Source: Sinorhizobium fredii (GTDB lineage Bacteria; Pseudomonadota; Alphaproteobacteria; Rhizobiales; Rhizobiaceae). From it: a DNA stretch of 64,000 nucleotides. Below are positions 53,752 through 63,231 of the stretch, piece by piece. Made by a program: the position numbers and the translations under genes. The stretch lies in contig NZ_CP024307.1 of NCBI RefSeq assembly GCF_002944405.1, forward strand, positions 1,570,501-1,634,500. Reading direction: 5' to 3'. The first letter of the stretch is position 1, and every line of letters starts with the position of its first letter. The notes below the pieces were generated by a model. The model was given only the letters and a program-made list of their open reading frames with translations. It was not told the DNA's origin and did not search any database.

Positions 53752-54675
53752 ATGACTGTTACTGCCGCAATGGTGAAGGATCTGCGCGAAAAGACCGGCG
53801 CAGGCATGATGGATTGCAAGAAGGCGCTGGCCGAGACCAACGGCGACATGGAAGCCGCCATCGACTGGCTGCGCGCCAAGGGCATTGCCAAGGCCGACAA
53901 GAAGTCCGGCCGCACGGCTGCCGAAGGCCTCATCGGCATCGCCAGTGCCGGCAACACGGCCGTTGTCGTCGAAATCAACTCCGAGACCGACTTCGTGGCC
54001 CGCAACGACGCTTTCCAGGACCTCGTCCGCGGCGTCGCCAATGTCGCGCTGGGTACCGAAGGCACTGTTGAGGCTGTCGCCAGGGCGGCCTATCCGGCAA
54101 CCGGCAAGTCCGTCGAGGATACGATCAAGGACGCCATCGCGACGATCGGCGAAAACATGACGCTGCGCCGTGCCGCCCTCCTCAAGGTTGAGGACGGCGT
54201 AGTTGCGACCTACATCCACAACGCCGCCGGCGACGGCATCGGCAAGCTCGGCGTGCTGGTTGCTCTGAAGTCGACCGGCGACAAGGAAGCGCTGAATGCG
54301 ATCGGCCGTCAGGTTGCGATGCACGTCGCCGCGACCAACCCGCTTGCCGTTCGCCCGAGCGAGATCGACCCGGCCGTCGCCGAGCGTGAGCGCAACGTCT
54401 TCATCGAACAGTCGCGCGCTTCCGGCAAGCCGGACAACATCATCGAGAAGATGGTCGACGGCCGCATGCGCAAGTTCTTCGAGGAAGTTGCGCTCCTGTC
54501 GCAGGCTTTTGTCATGAACCCCGACCAGACGGTCGAGGCGGCGATCAAGGAAGCCGAGAAGACCGTCGGTGCGCCGATCGAAGTTGCCGGTATCGCACGT
54601 CTGCTGCTCGGCGAAGGCGTTCAGAAGGAAGAGTCCGATTTCGCGGCGGAAGTCGCAGCAGCCGCAAAGGGTTGA
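53752..54675 (+). CDS. tsf: Elongation factor Ts
   Basis: EF-Ts is the nucleotide exchange factor for EF-Tu. Its 307 residues include the N-terminal helical module [34 protein letters not shown] and the EF-Tu contact TDFVARND (about residues 79-86). The core continues [14 protein letters not shown] and ends with [32 protein letters not shown] upstream of ATG 53752 supplies the ribosome site. A hairpin terminator follows before pyrH. Confidence 0.98.
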   Translation: MTVTAAMVKDLREKTGAGMMDCKKALAETNGDMEAAIDWLRAKGIAKADKKSGRTAAEGLIGIASAGNTAVVVEINSETDFVARNDAFQDLVRGVANVALGTEGTVEAVARAAYPATGKSVEDTIKDAIATIGENMTLRRAALLKVEDGVVATYIHNAAGDGIGKLGVLVALKSTGDKEALNAIGRQVAMHVAATNPLAVRPSEIDPAVAERERNVFIEQSRASGKPDNIIEKMVDGRMRKFFEEVALLSQAFVMNPDQTVEAAIKEAEKTVGAPIEVAGIARLLLGEGVQKEESDFAAEVAAAAKG

Positions 54676-54703
54676 TTTCTTCTTTCCAATTGGGAAAAGC
54701 TGG

Positions 54704-54735
54704 GGGCATCGCGTGACAACGCGGTGCCCTTCGTG
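54704..54735 (+). terminator. Hairpin terminator after tsf
   Basis: An 11-bp stem (54704-54714 with 54719-54729, one G-U pair) with loop GACA is followed by TTCGTG. The U-tract is weak, so partial termination is likelier. Confidence 0.6.
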
Positions 54736-54867
54736 TATCCGGCATGCGTTATTGCGGCGGACCCGCCGGGGCTGTGCCAGGGGCGGTCGATACCACGCAA
54801 GACGAATTGTCCTCATGCCGCTGTGTGCGCCTGTCGCCCATGCGTGCCGATCTGCTCAGGAGTGATG

Positions 54868-55590
54868 ATGTCGGCCAAGCCAATCTACAAGCGCGTTCTT
54901 CTCAAAGCCTCCGGTGAAGCCTTGATGGGAAGCCAGGGTTTCGGCATCGACGTCGCCGTCGCCGACCGTATCGCCTCGGACATTGCCGAGGCGCGGGCCA
55001 TGGGTGTCGAAGTCGGTGTCGTCGTCGGTGGCGGCAACATCTTCCGCGGCGTCGCCGTCGCCTCGAAGGGCGGCGACCGGGTGACAGGCGACCACATGGG
55101 CATGTTGGCGACCGTCATCAATGCGCTTGCGCTGGCGACGTCGCTGCGCAAGCTCGATATCGATACGGTGGTGCTGTCGGCGATCGCCATGCCGGAGATC
55201 TGCGAGAGCTTCTCGCAGCGCGCCACGCTCTATCACCTTTCGCTCGGCCGCGTCGTGATCTTCGCCGGTGGCACGGGCAATCCCTTCTTCACGACGGATT
55301 CCGCAGCGGCGCTCCGCGCCGCCGAGATGGGCGCCGAGGCGATCTTCAAGGGCACTCAGGTCGACGGCATCTATTCCGCCGATCCGAAGAAGGACCCGTC
55401 CGCGACGCGCTTCGACCGCCTGACCCACAGCGAAGTTCTCGAGAAGGGGCTCGCCGTCATGGACGTTGCTGCCGTGGCACTGGCGCGGGAAAATGCCATT
55501 CCAATCGTCGTGTTCTCGATCCATGAGAAGGGCGGCTTCGCGGACATATTGACCGGTGGCGGTCGTGCCACCATCGTGTCTGATAATTGA
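54868..55590 (+). CDS. pyrH: Uridylate kinase
   Basis: PyrH phosphorylates UMP to UDP and belongs to the amino-acid-kinase fold. The 240-residue protein has YKRVLLKASGEALMG at the start, VVVGGGNIFRG for phosphate binding, AGGTGNPFFTTDSAAALRA for the UMP pocket, and KGTQVDGIYSADPKKDP for the ATP side. I chose ATG 54868 because AGGAG lies 5 bases upstream; an ATG three bases earlier would sit too close to it. The gap upstream (54676-54867) holds only the tsf hairpin. Confidence 0.97.
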   Translation: MSAKPIYKRVLLKASGEALMGSQGFGIDVAVADRIASDIAEARAMGVEVGVVVGGGNIFRGVAVASKGGDRVTGDHMGMLATVINALALATSLRKLDIDTVVLSAIAMPEICESFSQRATLYHLSLGRVVIFAGGTGNPFFTTDSAAALRAAEMGAEAIFKGTQVDGIYSADPKKDPSATRFDRLTHSEVLEKGLAVMDVAAVALARENAIPIVVFSIHEKGGFADILTGGGRATIVSDN

Positions 55591-55643
55591 TAATCTGCAG
55601 AGGCCGGGACGGCCGCCGAGATGAAGAAATGGGAGTCTGAACC

Positions 55644-56204
55644 ATGAGTGAAGGTGTGGATCTGAAGGAATTGAAGCGCCGCATGGACGGAGCGATCGCC
55701 GCTTTCAAGCACGACATCGCATCGCTGCGGACCGGTCGTGCATCCGCGAACGTTCTCGATCCGGTGACCGTCGAAGCCTACGGTTCGCGCATGCCCCTGA
55801 ACCAAGTCGCCAACATCACCGTCCCGGAGGCGCGGATGCTCTCGGTTTCCGTTTGGGACAAGTCGATGGTCGGCGCCGTGGATCGGGCGATCCGGGAGTC
55901 CAATCTTGGTCTCAACCCGATCATCGATGGGCAGAATCTGCGCATTCCGTTGCCGGAGCTGAACGAGGAACGCCGCAAGTCCCTCGTCAAGGTCGCCCAC
56001 GACTATGCCGAGAAGAGCAAAGTGGCCGTGCGCCACGTCCGCCGAGACGGCATGGACGGCCTGAAAAAAGCCGAAAAGGATGGTGACATCGGCCAGGACG
56101 AGAGCCGTGCTCAGTCCGAGCGGGTGCAAAAGATGACCGACGAAGTGATTTCCGAAATCGACCGCTTGCTCGCGGAGAAGGAAAAGGAAATCATGCAGGT
56201 CTGA
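55644..56204 (+). CDS. frr: Ribosome recycling factor
   Basis: RRF splits the post-termination ribosome with EF-G. Its 186 residues have [43 protein letters not shown], then [22 protein letters not shown] and the C-terminal helix [24 protein letters not shown]. Length and all blocks match the family. GGGAG is placed 8-9 bases before ATG 55644. The next gene, uppS, follows after 36 bases, linking translation factors to the envelope cluster. Confidence 0.98.
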   Translation: MSEGVDLKELKRRMDGAIAAFKHDIASLRTGRASANVLDPVTVEAYGSRMPLNQVANITVPEARMLSVSVWDKSMVGAVDRAIRESNLGLNPIIDGQNLRIPLPELNEERRKSLVKVAHDYAEKSKVAVRHVRRDGMDGLKKAEKDGDIGQDESRAQSERVQKMTDEVISEIDRLLAEKEKEIMQV

Positions 56205-56240
56205 CCGCGGAAAAATCGAGTCTCTAGTTTCGGACGGCCC

Positions 56241-56984
56241 ATGCAAGATTTCGTTCCCACAAACGTGCCGGCTCACGTCGCCATCATAATGGACGGCAAC
56301 GGTCGTTGGGCGAACGCGCGTGGACTGCCCCGCACCATGGGACACCGCAAGGGCGTCGAGGCGGTGCGCGGTGCCGTCAAGACTGCCGCCGAGCTCGGCA
56401 TCCGCTATCTGACGCTGTTCGCATTCTCTTCCGAGAACTGGAGCAGGCCGGAAGACGAGGTCAGCGATCTCATGGGCCTGCTCAAGGCCTTCATCCGCCG
56501 GGATCTCGCGGACCTTCACCGCGAAAACGTCCGTATCCGCGTCATCGGCGATCGGGGCAACTTGGGCGGCGACATCCTGCCGCTCCTGCTCGAGGCCGAG
56601 GAGACGACGATCGCCAACACCGGGATCACGCTTGTGATCGCGTTCAACTACGGCGCCCGCGACGAATTGGCGAGAGCGATGCGGCGTCTTGGAGAAGAGG
56701 TGGCGGCCGGCCGCCTTCACCCGGACGAGATTACCGTCGACCGCATAGCGGCGGCGCTCGACACCGCCGGCATTCCGGACCCTGATCTCATCCTGCGGAC
56801 GAGCGGCGAGGAGCGTCTTTCAAACTTTCTGCTCTGGCAGGGGGCCTATTCCGAATTGCTGTTCGTTCCCGAACTCTGGCCGGACTTCACGCGCGAGACA
56901 TTCGTCGCCGCCATCGAGAAATATGCCTCCCGCGAACGCCGGTTCGGCGGGCTGCCGCAACCGACTTTGGCGGTCGGGTCCTGA
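56241..56984 (+). CDS. uppS: Isoprenyl transferase (undecaprenyl diphosphate synthase)
   Basis: UppS condenses isopentenyl diphosphate units with farnesyl diphosphate to form undecaprenyl diphosphate, the carrier for peptidoglycan and O-antigen. The 247-residue protein carries [27 protein letters not shown] with catalytic Asp (IMDGNGRWA). It also has [19 protein letters not shown] and [28 protein letters not shown], the classical regions. The stop shares a base with the cdsA start (TGATG at 56982-56986), showing coupling. Confidence 0.97.
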   Translation: MQDFVPTNVPAHVAIIMDGNGRWANARGLPRTMGHRKGVEAVRGAVKTAAELGIRYLTLFAFSSENWSRPEDEVSDLMGLLKAFIRRDLADLHRENVRIRVIGDRGNLGGDILPLLLEAEETTIANTGITLVIAFNYGARDELARAMRRLGEEVAAGRLHPDEITVDRIAAALDTAGIPDPDLILRTSGEERLSNFLLWQGAYSELLFVPELWPDFTRETFVAAIEKYASRERRFGGLPQPTLAVGS

Positions 56985-57817
56985 TGCAGAGAGAGCTCAA
57001 ACTCCGCATCGCATCGGGCATTGTGCTTGCTGCGATAACCCTCGGTGCCACCTGGGCCGGAGGCTTTGCCTTCCAGCTTCTGTCTATCGCAATCGGCCTG
57101 CTCGTCTATTACGAATGGTCGACGATCACCAAGCTTGCCGAGCGGGATTTCCAGGGCAATGCCCTCGGCTGGCTGTCGCAGGCCGTCATCGCCGCCTTGG
57201 TACTGATGGACTATATGCCCTACAGCCTGCCGGTGCTTGCCGGCAGCATCGTCCTTTCCACTCTCTGGGTGCTGATCAAGAGGACGAGCTGGTGGCTGCC
57301 GGCCGGCGTCGCCTATGCCGGATTGACAAGCATATCGCTGGCGGCGATCCGTGGCGCGGACTATCTGGGCCTCATTGCGATGCTCTTCGTGTTTGCCGTG
57401 GTCTGGGGAACGGACATCTTCGCCTATTTCGTCGGGCGGGCGGTCGGAGGTCCGAAGCTGGCTCCAGCGATCTCGCCCGGCAAGACCTGGTCGGGCGCGG
57501 TCGGCGGCGCGATCTGCGGCGTTCTTGCCGGGGTCGCCGTCTTCATGGCCCATTTCTCGCTCGACGACGCGCGCATGCCGGTCGCGGCGCTGTTGCTCTC
57601 CATTGCAAGCCAGATCGGGGACCTGTTCGAATCCTTCGTGAAGCGGCGCTTCGGCGTGAAAGATTCGAGCCATCTGATCCCTGGTCACGGCGGCGTTATG
57701 GACCGCGTCGACGGGTTGATCTTCGCCAGTGTCGCGGCGCTGCTTCTGGTCCTTGTTCAACTCCTGCTCGGCGGCGGAAGGAACGAGAACTTCGCCTCCG
57801 TCCTGTTGGGCCTCTAG
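56984..57817 (+). CDS. cdsA: Phosphatidate cytidylyltransferase
   Basis: CdsA makes CDP-diacylglycerol from phosphatidate and CTP at the inner membrane. The 277-residue protein has about seven to eight membrane segments. The family signature lies near the C-terminus, KRRFGVKDSSHLIPGHGGVMDRVDG, with the Mg-binding Asp residues. Its start ATG overlaps the uppS stop. In many alphaproteobacteria dxr stands between cdsA and rseP, but here it is absent, and rseP follows after 138 bases. Confidence 0.96.
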   Translation: MQRELKLRIASGIVLAAITLGATWAGGFAFQLLSIAIGLLVYYEWSTITKLAERDFQGNALGWLSQAVIAALVLMDYMPYSLPVLAGSIVLSTLWVLIKRTSWWLPAGVAYAGLTSISLAAIRGADYLGLIAMLFVFAVVWGTDIFAYFVGRAVGGPKLAPAISPGKTWSGAVGGAICGVLAGVAVFMAHFSLDDARMPVAALLLSIASQIGDLFESFVKRRFGVKDSSHLIPGHGGVMDRVDGLIFASVAALLLVLVQLLLGGGRNENFASVLLGL

Positions 57818-57843
57818 CCCGGAAATCACCTCACACTTCCGTC

Positions 57844-57945
57844 ATCGCATCCGGCGCTGCTGCATACTTCCTTAAATCCCGGTAGAAATAAGGGTAAGAT
57901 CGCGCGGCATCCAAAGTCTGACGGCGGCGACAACGCGGATGCGAT
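57844..57945 (+). promoter_or_regulatory. Long-range inverted repeat in the rseP leader
   Basis: ATCGCATCCG (57844-57853) and CGGATGCGAT (57936-57945) are exact 10-bp complements 82 bases apart. The right arm ends 10 bases before the rseP ATG and could hide its ribosome site (AGGAA) when paired. Confidence 0.5.
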
Positions 57946-57955
57946 AGGAATCGAT

Positions 57956-59080
57956 ATGAGCCTTCTGCTAGACAATCTTCAATACACCATTCCCACCTTC
58001 CTGTTCCTCCTGACCTTGCTGGTCTTCGTCCATGAGATGGGGCACTACCTCGTGGGCCGCTGGTCCGGAATTCGCATCGTTGCCTTCTCCGTCGGCTTCG
58101 GCCCGGAGCTCTTCGGCTGGACGGATCGGCACGGAACGAGGTGGAAATTCTGCGCGATCCCGCTTGGCGGCTATGTGAAATTCTTCGGCGACGAGGATGC
58201 GGCAAGCACGCCCGACTACCGGCGGCTGGAAACGATCAGGCCGGAAGAGCGCGCCCGCACCTTTCTCGGCGCCAAGCTGTGGAAACGGGCTGCAACCGTC
58301 GCGGCCGGCCCGATCGCCAACTTCCTCTTGGCGATCGCCATCTTTGCCGTTCTCTTCTCGATCTATGGCCGCGCCGTGGCCGATCCGGTGGTGGCCTTCG
58401 TCGCACCCGGCAGTGCGGCCGAAAAGGCCGGGGTCCTGCCGGGCGACAAGTTGATTTCGATCGACGGCAAGCCTATCGCCACCTTCGACGACGTGCGCCG
58501 TTACGTCAGTGTTCGTCCGGAACTCCCGATCAAGGTCCGCATAGAGCGCGCAGGCGCCACCGTCGACCTCGACATGGTGCCGCAACGCACCGAATCCGTC
58601 GATCCGCTCGGCAACAAGGTCGAGGAGGGAAAGATCGGCATCGGCACGAATCAGGAGGCCGGCAACTTCCGTGTCGAGACCTACGGCCCGCTCGAAGCGG
58701 TCGGGCAGGGCGCCTTGCAGAGCTGGCGGATCGTCACCGGTACGTTCGACTATCTGTCGAATCTCTTTGTCGGCCGCATGAATGCCGATCAGGTGGGTGG
58801 GCCGATCCGCATCGCGCAGATGTCCGGCCAGATGGCAAAGCTCGGCATCGCCGAAGTGCTCAATTTTGCCGCCGTCCTCTCGGTCTCGATAGGATTGCTT
58901 AACCTCATGCCGGTTCCGGTGCTTGATGGCGGCCATCTCATGTTCTATGCGGTCGAGGCGTTGCGCGGCAAGCCGGTCGGCCCGGCGGCCCAGGAACTCG
59001 CATTCCGGATCGGTTTCGCCATGGTGCTGATGCTCACGGTCTTTGCCGCCTGGAACGACATCAACTGGCTGTTCGGTTAG
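57956..59080 (+). CDS. rseP: Site-2 protease RseP (MmpA-type)
   Basis: This intramembrane zinc metalloprotease cleaves anti-sigma factors after a first cut. The 374-residue protein has the active site HEMGHY in the first membrane helix (H26, E27, H30) and the second metal ligand in PVLDGGHLMFYAVEALRGK near the C-terminus. A single PDZ domain lies between (about 120-200, APGSAAEKAGVLPGDKLISIDGKPI). In Caulobacter the homologue MmpA degrades PodJ, and in E. coli it controls sigma-E. The next gene is bamA, whose failure triggers envelope stress in other bacteria. Confidence 0.95.
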   Translation: MSLLLDNLQYTIPTFLFLLTLLVFVHEMGHYLVGRWSGIRIVAFSVGFGPELFGWTDRHGTRWKFCAIPLGGYVKFFGDEDAASTPDYRRLETIRPEERARTFLGAKLWKRAATVAAGPIANFLLAIAIFAVLFSIYGRAVADPVVAFVAPGSAAEKAGVLPGDKLISIDGKPIATFDDVRRYVSVRPELPIKVRIERAGATVDLDMVPQRTESVDPLGNKVEEGKIGIGTNQEAGNFRVETYGPLEAVGQGALQSWRIVTGTFDYLSNLFVGRMNADQVGGPIRIAQMSGQMAKLGIAEVLNFAAVLSVSIGLLNLMPVPVLDGGHLMFYAVEALRGKPVGPAAQELAFRIGFAMVLMLTVFAAWNDINWLFG

Positions 59081-59186
59081 CACTGACGGGCGCCGACGAG
59101 GGGATCTGAACTTTTGGGAAAGCTGTGACGAGCGAGTTTCACAAGCTTGCTTTGCAACGATTTGTTTACGATAACGCAACGCCGTA

Positions 59187-59202
59187 GTGGCTGTTAAGCC
59201 AC
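59187..59202 (+). promoter_or_regulatory. Hairpin in the rseP-bamA gap
   Basis: GTGGC (59187-59191) pairs with GCCAC (59198-59202) across TGTTAA. It lies in a 250-base gap that is AT-richer than its surroundings and probably holds the bamA promoter. I could not fix -35 and -10 boxes. Confidence 0.35.
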
Positions 59203-59330
59203 GGTTCGAATTGAAGTAAACAGAAATTAACGAGCTGGCTTGCTTGTATGGGAAAAGCGGGTAAAACGGCAACCGTGACCGGAGTCGGTACGAAATTGCC
59301 GCGGGACGTTGGAAAAAGGTAAGAATTGCA

Positions 59331-61664
59331 ATGAAAGCTGGTTCAAGGTTTTTGAACGCGGTGTCGGCGTTTGCGCTGTCGGCAAGCATGGTTGCGACAG
59401 GAACCGGTGCGGCACTGGTTGCGAGCGCGTCGGTCGCCCAGGCCGCGGTCATCAATCGTGTTGAAGTCCGTGGCGCCACGCGCGTCAGCCCGGAAACCGT
59501 TCGCGCGAACATCACGATCGTCCCCGGCAAGAGCTTCAGCAATGCGGATATCGACGCTTCGGTGAAGCGGCTCTACGCAACCGGCTATTTCTCCGACGTC
59601 AGCATCAGCATCTCCGGCGGCACGCTCGTCGTGAATGTCAGCGAGAATCAGCTCGTCAACCAGGTCGTCTTCAACGGCAACCGCAAGATCAAGGACGACA
59701 AGCTGCAGGGCGTGGTTCGCACGCAGCCGCTCGGTCCCTACAGCGAGGCGACCGTCGAGACTGATATCCAGGCCATCAAGGATGCCTATGCCGCCATCGG
59801 CCGCAGCGACGTGACGGTGACGACGCAGGTCGTGCCGATCGCCGAAGGCCGCGTCAACCTTGCCTTCGTCATCAACGAGGGCGAGCGCACCAAGATCACG
59901 CAGATCAATTTCGTCGGCAACGAGGCCTACAGCGACGGCCGCCTGCAGTCGGTGATTGCCACCAAGGAATCCGGGATCTTCTCGTTCCTGACTCGCAAGG
60001 ACGTCTACAACCCCGACAAGCTGCGTGCCGACGAAGAGCTGCTGCGGCAATTCTACTACAATCGCGGTTATGCCGACTTCAACATCATCTCGTCCGAAGC
60101 AACGCTCAACGAGGCGACCAACGAATATACGGTGACGATCACTGTCGAAGAAGGTCCGCGCTACGACTTCGGTGCCATCAACGTCGAGTCGACGGTTGAG
60201 GGCATCAATGCGGAGGAGCTGAAAGGCCTCCTGCAGAGCCATGAAGGCTCCGTCTACAAGGCCAAGGACATCCAGGACACGATGAGCGCGATCTCCAAGC
60301 GTGTCGCCTCGGCGGGCTATCCGTTCGCCCGCGTGACGCCGCGCGGCAATCGCGATCTCGCCAATCACACGATTGCCGTCGACTATCTCGTCGACCAGGG
60401 CGAGCGCGCCTATGTCGAGCGCATCGAGATCCGCGGCAATACGCGTACGCGCGACTACGTCATCCGCCGCGAATTCGATGTCGGCGAAGGCGACGCCTTC
60501 AACCAGGAAATGATCGCCCGCGCCAAGCGCCGGCTCGAGGCCCTCGGCTACTTCTCGTCGGTCAACATCACCACCCAGCCGGGCAGTGCGGCTGACCGCG
60601 TCATCGTCGTCGTCGACGTGCAGGACCAGTCGACCGGTTCGTTCGGCATCGGCGCCGGCTATGCCGCCGGCAGCGGCGGCGGCTTCCTCGTCGAAGCCTC
60701 GATCGAAGAGAAGAACTTCCTCGGACGCGGTCAATATATCCGTCTGGCCGCCGGCAAGGGCGAAGACAGCCAGACCTACAATGTCTCGTTCACCGAGCCT
60801 TACTTCCTCGGCTATCGCCTGGCCGCAGGTTTTGACCTCTTCAAGAACGAGCACGACTACGACGACGACAACTACAGCTACAACGATCAGGGCTTCAGCC
60901 TGCGCGTCACCGCGCCGATCACCGAGAACCTGTCGACGACGCTGCGTTACAACTACACGGAGCTCGAATATTTCGGCGATCAGGACGAGCTGTCGTCGCC
61001 CTATGACCGCGTGGTCGAGGACAGCCCGTGGACACGTTCGTCGGTATCGCAGTCGGTCACCTACAACACGCTGGACGATGCGCAGTTGCCGCACGAGGGT
61101 ATCCTCGCGTCGGTGACGCAGGAGTTCGCCGGCCTCGGCGGCACGTCCGACTTCTACAAGCTCACGGGTAAGGCCAAGTGGTACTACACGGTGAACGACG
61201 AGGCGGACATCATCGCTTCACTCGCCGGCAGCGCCGGGCACCTCTTCAAGACCTCCGGCTCGATGGAAGTCTTCGACCAGTTCCAGCTGGGCAGCAACGA
61301 CATCCGCGGCTTCGAACGCAATGGCATCGGTCCGCGCGTCAACAATGGCGACGCGCTCGGCGGCACCACCTATTTCACCGCCTCGGCCGAAGCCTCGTTC
61401 CCGCTGCCGGGCATTCCGCGTGACAGCGGCTTCCGTGGCGCCTTCTTCGTCGATGCCGGTACGCTCTATGGCAACGATGTGGAACTGACGGGTGCGGGCG
61501 AGTTCGCCCGCGGTACGGACGCCTCGCTGCGCGCTTCCGTCGGCGTCAGCCTGATCTGGGCTTCGCCGTTCGGACCGCTGCGTGTCGACTACGCAGTGCC
61601 GGTTGCAAAGGAAGACTTCGACGAGATCCAGAACTTCAAGTTTGGTATCAACTCGTCGTTCTGA
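59331..61664 (+). CDS. bamA: Outer-membrane protein assembly factor BamA
   Basis: BamA inserts beta-barrel proteins into the outer membrane. The 777-residue protein has a signal peptide of about 38 residues, ending ASVAQAA before [12 protein letters not shown]. Five POTRA repeats follow (roughly 39-420), each with a pattern like [22 protein letters not shown] and [13 protein letters not shown]. The barrel starts near residue 430. It ends with the outer-membrane signal KFGINSSF (terminal Phe). The barrel contains [14 protein letters not shown], the VRGF/Y-type loop 6 motif. lpxD lies 43 bases further. Confidence 0.96.
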   Translation: MKAGSRFLNAVSAFALSASMVATGTGAALVASASVAQAAVINRVEVRGATRVSPETVRANITIVPGKSFSNADIDASVKRLYATGYFSDVSISISGGTLVVNVSENQLVNQVVFNGNRKIKDDKLQGVVRTQPLGPYSEATVETDIQAIKDAYAAIGRSDVTVTTQVVPIAEGRVNLAFVINEGERTKITQINFVGNEAYSDGRLQSVIATKESGIFSFLTRKDVYNPDKLRADEELLRQFYYNRGYADFNIISSEATLNEATNEYTVTITVEEGPRYDFGAINVESTVEGINAEELKGLLQSHEGSVYKAKDIQDTMSAISKRVASAGYPFARVTPRGNRDLANHTIAVDYLVDQGERAYVERIEIRGNTRTRDYVIRREFDVGEGDAFNQEMIARAKRRLEALGYFSSVNITTQPGSAADRVIVVVDVQDQSTGSFGIGAGYAAGSGGGFLVEASIEEKNFLGRGQYIRLAAGKGEDSQTYNVSFTEPYFLGYRLAAGFDLFKNEHDYDDDNYSYNDQGFSLRVTAPITENLSTTLRYNYTELEYFGDQDELSSPYDRVVEDSPWTRSSVSQSVTYNTLDDAQLPHEGILASVTQEFAGLGGTSDFYKLTGKAKWYYTVNDEADIIASLAGSAGHLFKTSGSMEVFDQFQLGSNDIRGFERNGIGPRVNNGDALGGTTYFTASAEASFPLPGIPRDSGFRGAFFVDAGTLYGNDVELTGAGEFARGTDASLRASVGVSLIWASPFGPLRVDYAVPVAKEDFDEIQNFKFGINSSF

Positions 61665-61673
61665 TAAGTGCAG

Positions 61674-61701
61674 TCCAGAACTGCCACGAAAACGTTCTGG
61701 A
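61674..61701 (+). promoter_or_regulatory. Hairpin between bamA and lpxD
   Basis: TCCAGAAC (61674-61681) pairs exactly with GTTCTGGA (61694-61701), with a 12-base loop. It fills most of the 43-base gap and ends 6 bases before the lpxD ATG, covering the likely ribosome site GGAG. Confidence 0.5.
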
Positions 61702-61707
61702 GTGTCC

Positions 61708-62772
61708 ATGGAACAGAACTGGTTTTTTCCGCCCCATCAAGGGATTCGTCTGGGTGACCTCGCGGATCGGCTTGGGGCGGAACTCTCTGATGCCGGCGCG
61801 GCCGATCGCACCATCCATACGGTGGCACCGGTCTATCGCGCCAAGTCCGGCGACATTTGCTACATGCTGTCGCGCAAGAGCCGGGATGAATTCGAGAGCT
61901 GCCAGGCTTCCGCGATCATCTGCGACAAGGCCGTCGCCTCGATCGTTCCGGGCCATATTCCCGTTCTCCTGACCCAGAAGCCGCATACGGCCTTCGCGCT
62001 CGCCGGCGCGTTGCTGCACGGTGAGGCACTGCGTCCATCGTTCAACACCAGCGGGCGGGGTATTGCGCCCGGAGCCTTCGTCGACCCGACGGCGCGACTC
62101 GAGCCTGGAGTCGAGATAGAGCCGACGGCGGTCGTCGGTGCCGGTGCGGAGATCGGCAGCGGCACGCGGATCGCCGCCGGTGCGGTCATCGGCCCCCGTG
62201 TTCGGATCGGCAGGGATTGCACGATCTCGGCCGGCGCCAGCATCCTCTGTGCGCTGATCGGCAACAATGTCATCATTCATCCCGGCGCGCGCATCGGTCA
62301 GGACGGCTTCGGCTATGCACCTGGTCCGAAGGGCGGGATGATCAAGATCGTTCAGGTCGGCCGCGTGATCATCCAGGACCATGTGGAGATCGGAGCCAAT
62401 ACGACGGTCGATCGGGGCACGATGGACGACACGGTGATCGGCGAGGGCACGAAGATCGATAATCTCGTGCAGATCGGTCACAACGTCCGCATCGGCCGCT
62501 ACTGCGGCATCGTCAGCCAGGTCGGCATCGCCGGCAGCACACGCATCGGCGACGGCGTAATGATCGGCGGCAATGCCGGCGTCAACGGACACATCACGAT
62601 TGGAGATGGAGCACAGATCGCCGCGATGAGCGGTGTGGCGAGCGACGTTCCGGCGGGTGAGCGATACGGCGGAATTCCGGCGCGGCCGATGCGCGACTTC
62701 CTGCGGGAGATCGCGGAAATCGCCATGCGCTCAAGCGAAAGGCATAAGAAAAAGGGTGGCAAGGATGAATGA
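61708..62772 (+). CDS. lpxD: UDP-3-O-(3-hydroxyacyl)glucosamine N-acyltransferase
   Basis: LpxD adds the N-linked hydroxyacyl chain in lipid A synthesis. The 354-residue protein has an N-terminal uridine-binding domain (about 1-110, [15 protein letters not shown]). The left-handed beta-helix follows, with many hexapeptides ([36 protein letters not shown]). The catalytic His is in [11 protein letters not shown]. The terminal helix contains [20 protein letters not shown]. The stop overlaps the fabZ start by 8 bases. Confidence 0.97.
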   Translation: MEQNWFFPPHQGIRLGDLADRLGAELSDAGAADRTIHTVAPVYRAKSGDICYMLSRKSRDEFESCQASAIICDKAVASIVPGHIPVLLTQKPHTAFALAGALLHGEALRPSFNTSGRGIAPGAFVDPTARLEPGVEIEPTAVVGAGAEIGSGTRIAAGAVIGPRVRIGRDCTISAGASILCALIGNNVIIHPGARIGQDGFGYAPGPKGGMIKIVQVGRVIIQDHVEIGANTTVDRGTMDDTVIGEGTKIDNLVQIGHNVRIGRYCGIVSQVGIAGSTRIGDGVMIGGNAGVNGHITIGDGAQIAAMSGVASDVPAGERYGGIPARPMRDFLREIAEIAMRSSERHKKKGGKDE

Positions 62773-63229
62773 CGCTGCGACAGTTCTCGGCACGGCAGAC
62801 CTTCAGGAGATCCTCAGACTTCTTCCCCACCGCTATCCGTTCCTGCTCGTCGACCGCATCATCGAGATCGATGACGACAATTCGGCGATAGGCATCAAGA
62901 ACGTGACGGCGAACGAGCCGCATTTCACCGGCCATTTCCCGGAAAAGCCGATCATGCCGGGCGTGCTGCTGATCGAGGGCATGGCCCAGACGGCGGGTGC
63001 CATCTGCGCACGCAAAACGGGCATCGGCAGCAATCTCGTCTACTTCATGACGATCGACAACGCGCGCTTCCGCAAGCCCGTGGTGCCGGGCGACCGTGTC
63101 GAGTTCCATGTCACCAAGCAGAAGCAGCGGGGCAATATCTGGAAGTTTCACTGTGACGCAAAAGTTGACGGGCAACTTGTCGCGGAAGCTGATATCGGCG
63201 CGATGATTGTCAGCAAGGAAGACGCCTGA
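62765..63229 (+). CDS. fabZ: 3-hydroxyacyl-ACP dehydratase FabZ
   Basis: FabZ dehydrates 3-hydroxyacyl-ACP in fatty-acid elongation and so competes with LpxA and LpxD for the same substrate. The 154-residue protein has [13 protein letters not shown], catalytic H57 in [20 protein letters not shown] and Glu71 in the same block. It ends [22 protein letters not shown]. The position lpxD-fabZ-lpxA is conserved in proteobacteria. ATG 62765 begins inside lpxD, giving coupled expression. lpxA follows 2 bases after its stop. Confidence 0.97.
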   Translation: MNDAATVLGTADLQEILRLLPHRYPFLLVDRIIEIDDDNSAIGIKNVTANEPHFTGHFPEKPIMPGVLLIEGMAQTAGAICARKTGIGSNLVYFMTIDNARFRKPVVPGDRVEFHVTKQKQRGNIWKFHCDAKVDGQLVAEADIGAMIVSKEDA

Positions 63230-63231
63230 AC

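Noticed and set aside
59343-61094. Minus-strand frame of 583 codons opposite bamA
   Set aside because: Repetitive Val/Asp/Arg composition mirrors bamA codons; no motif, ribosome site or neighbour supports it.
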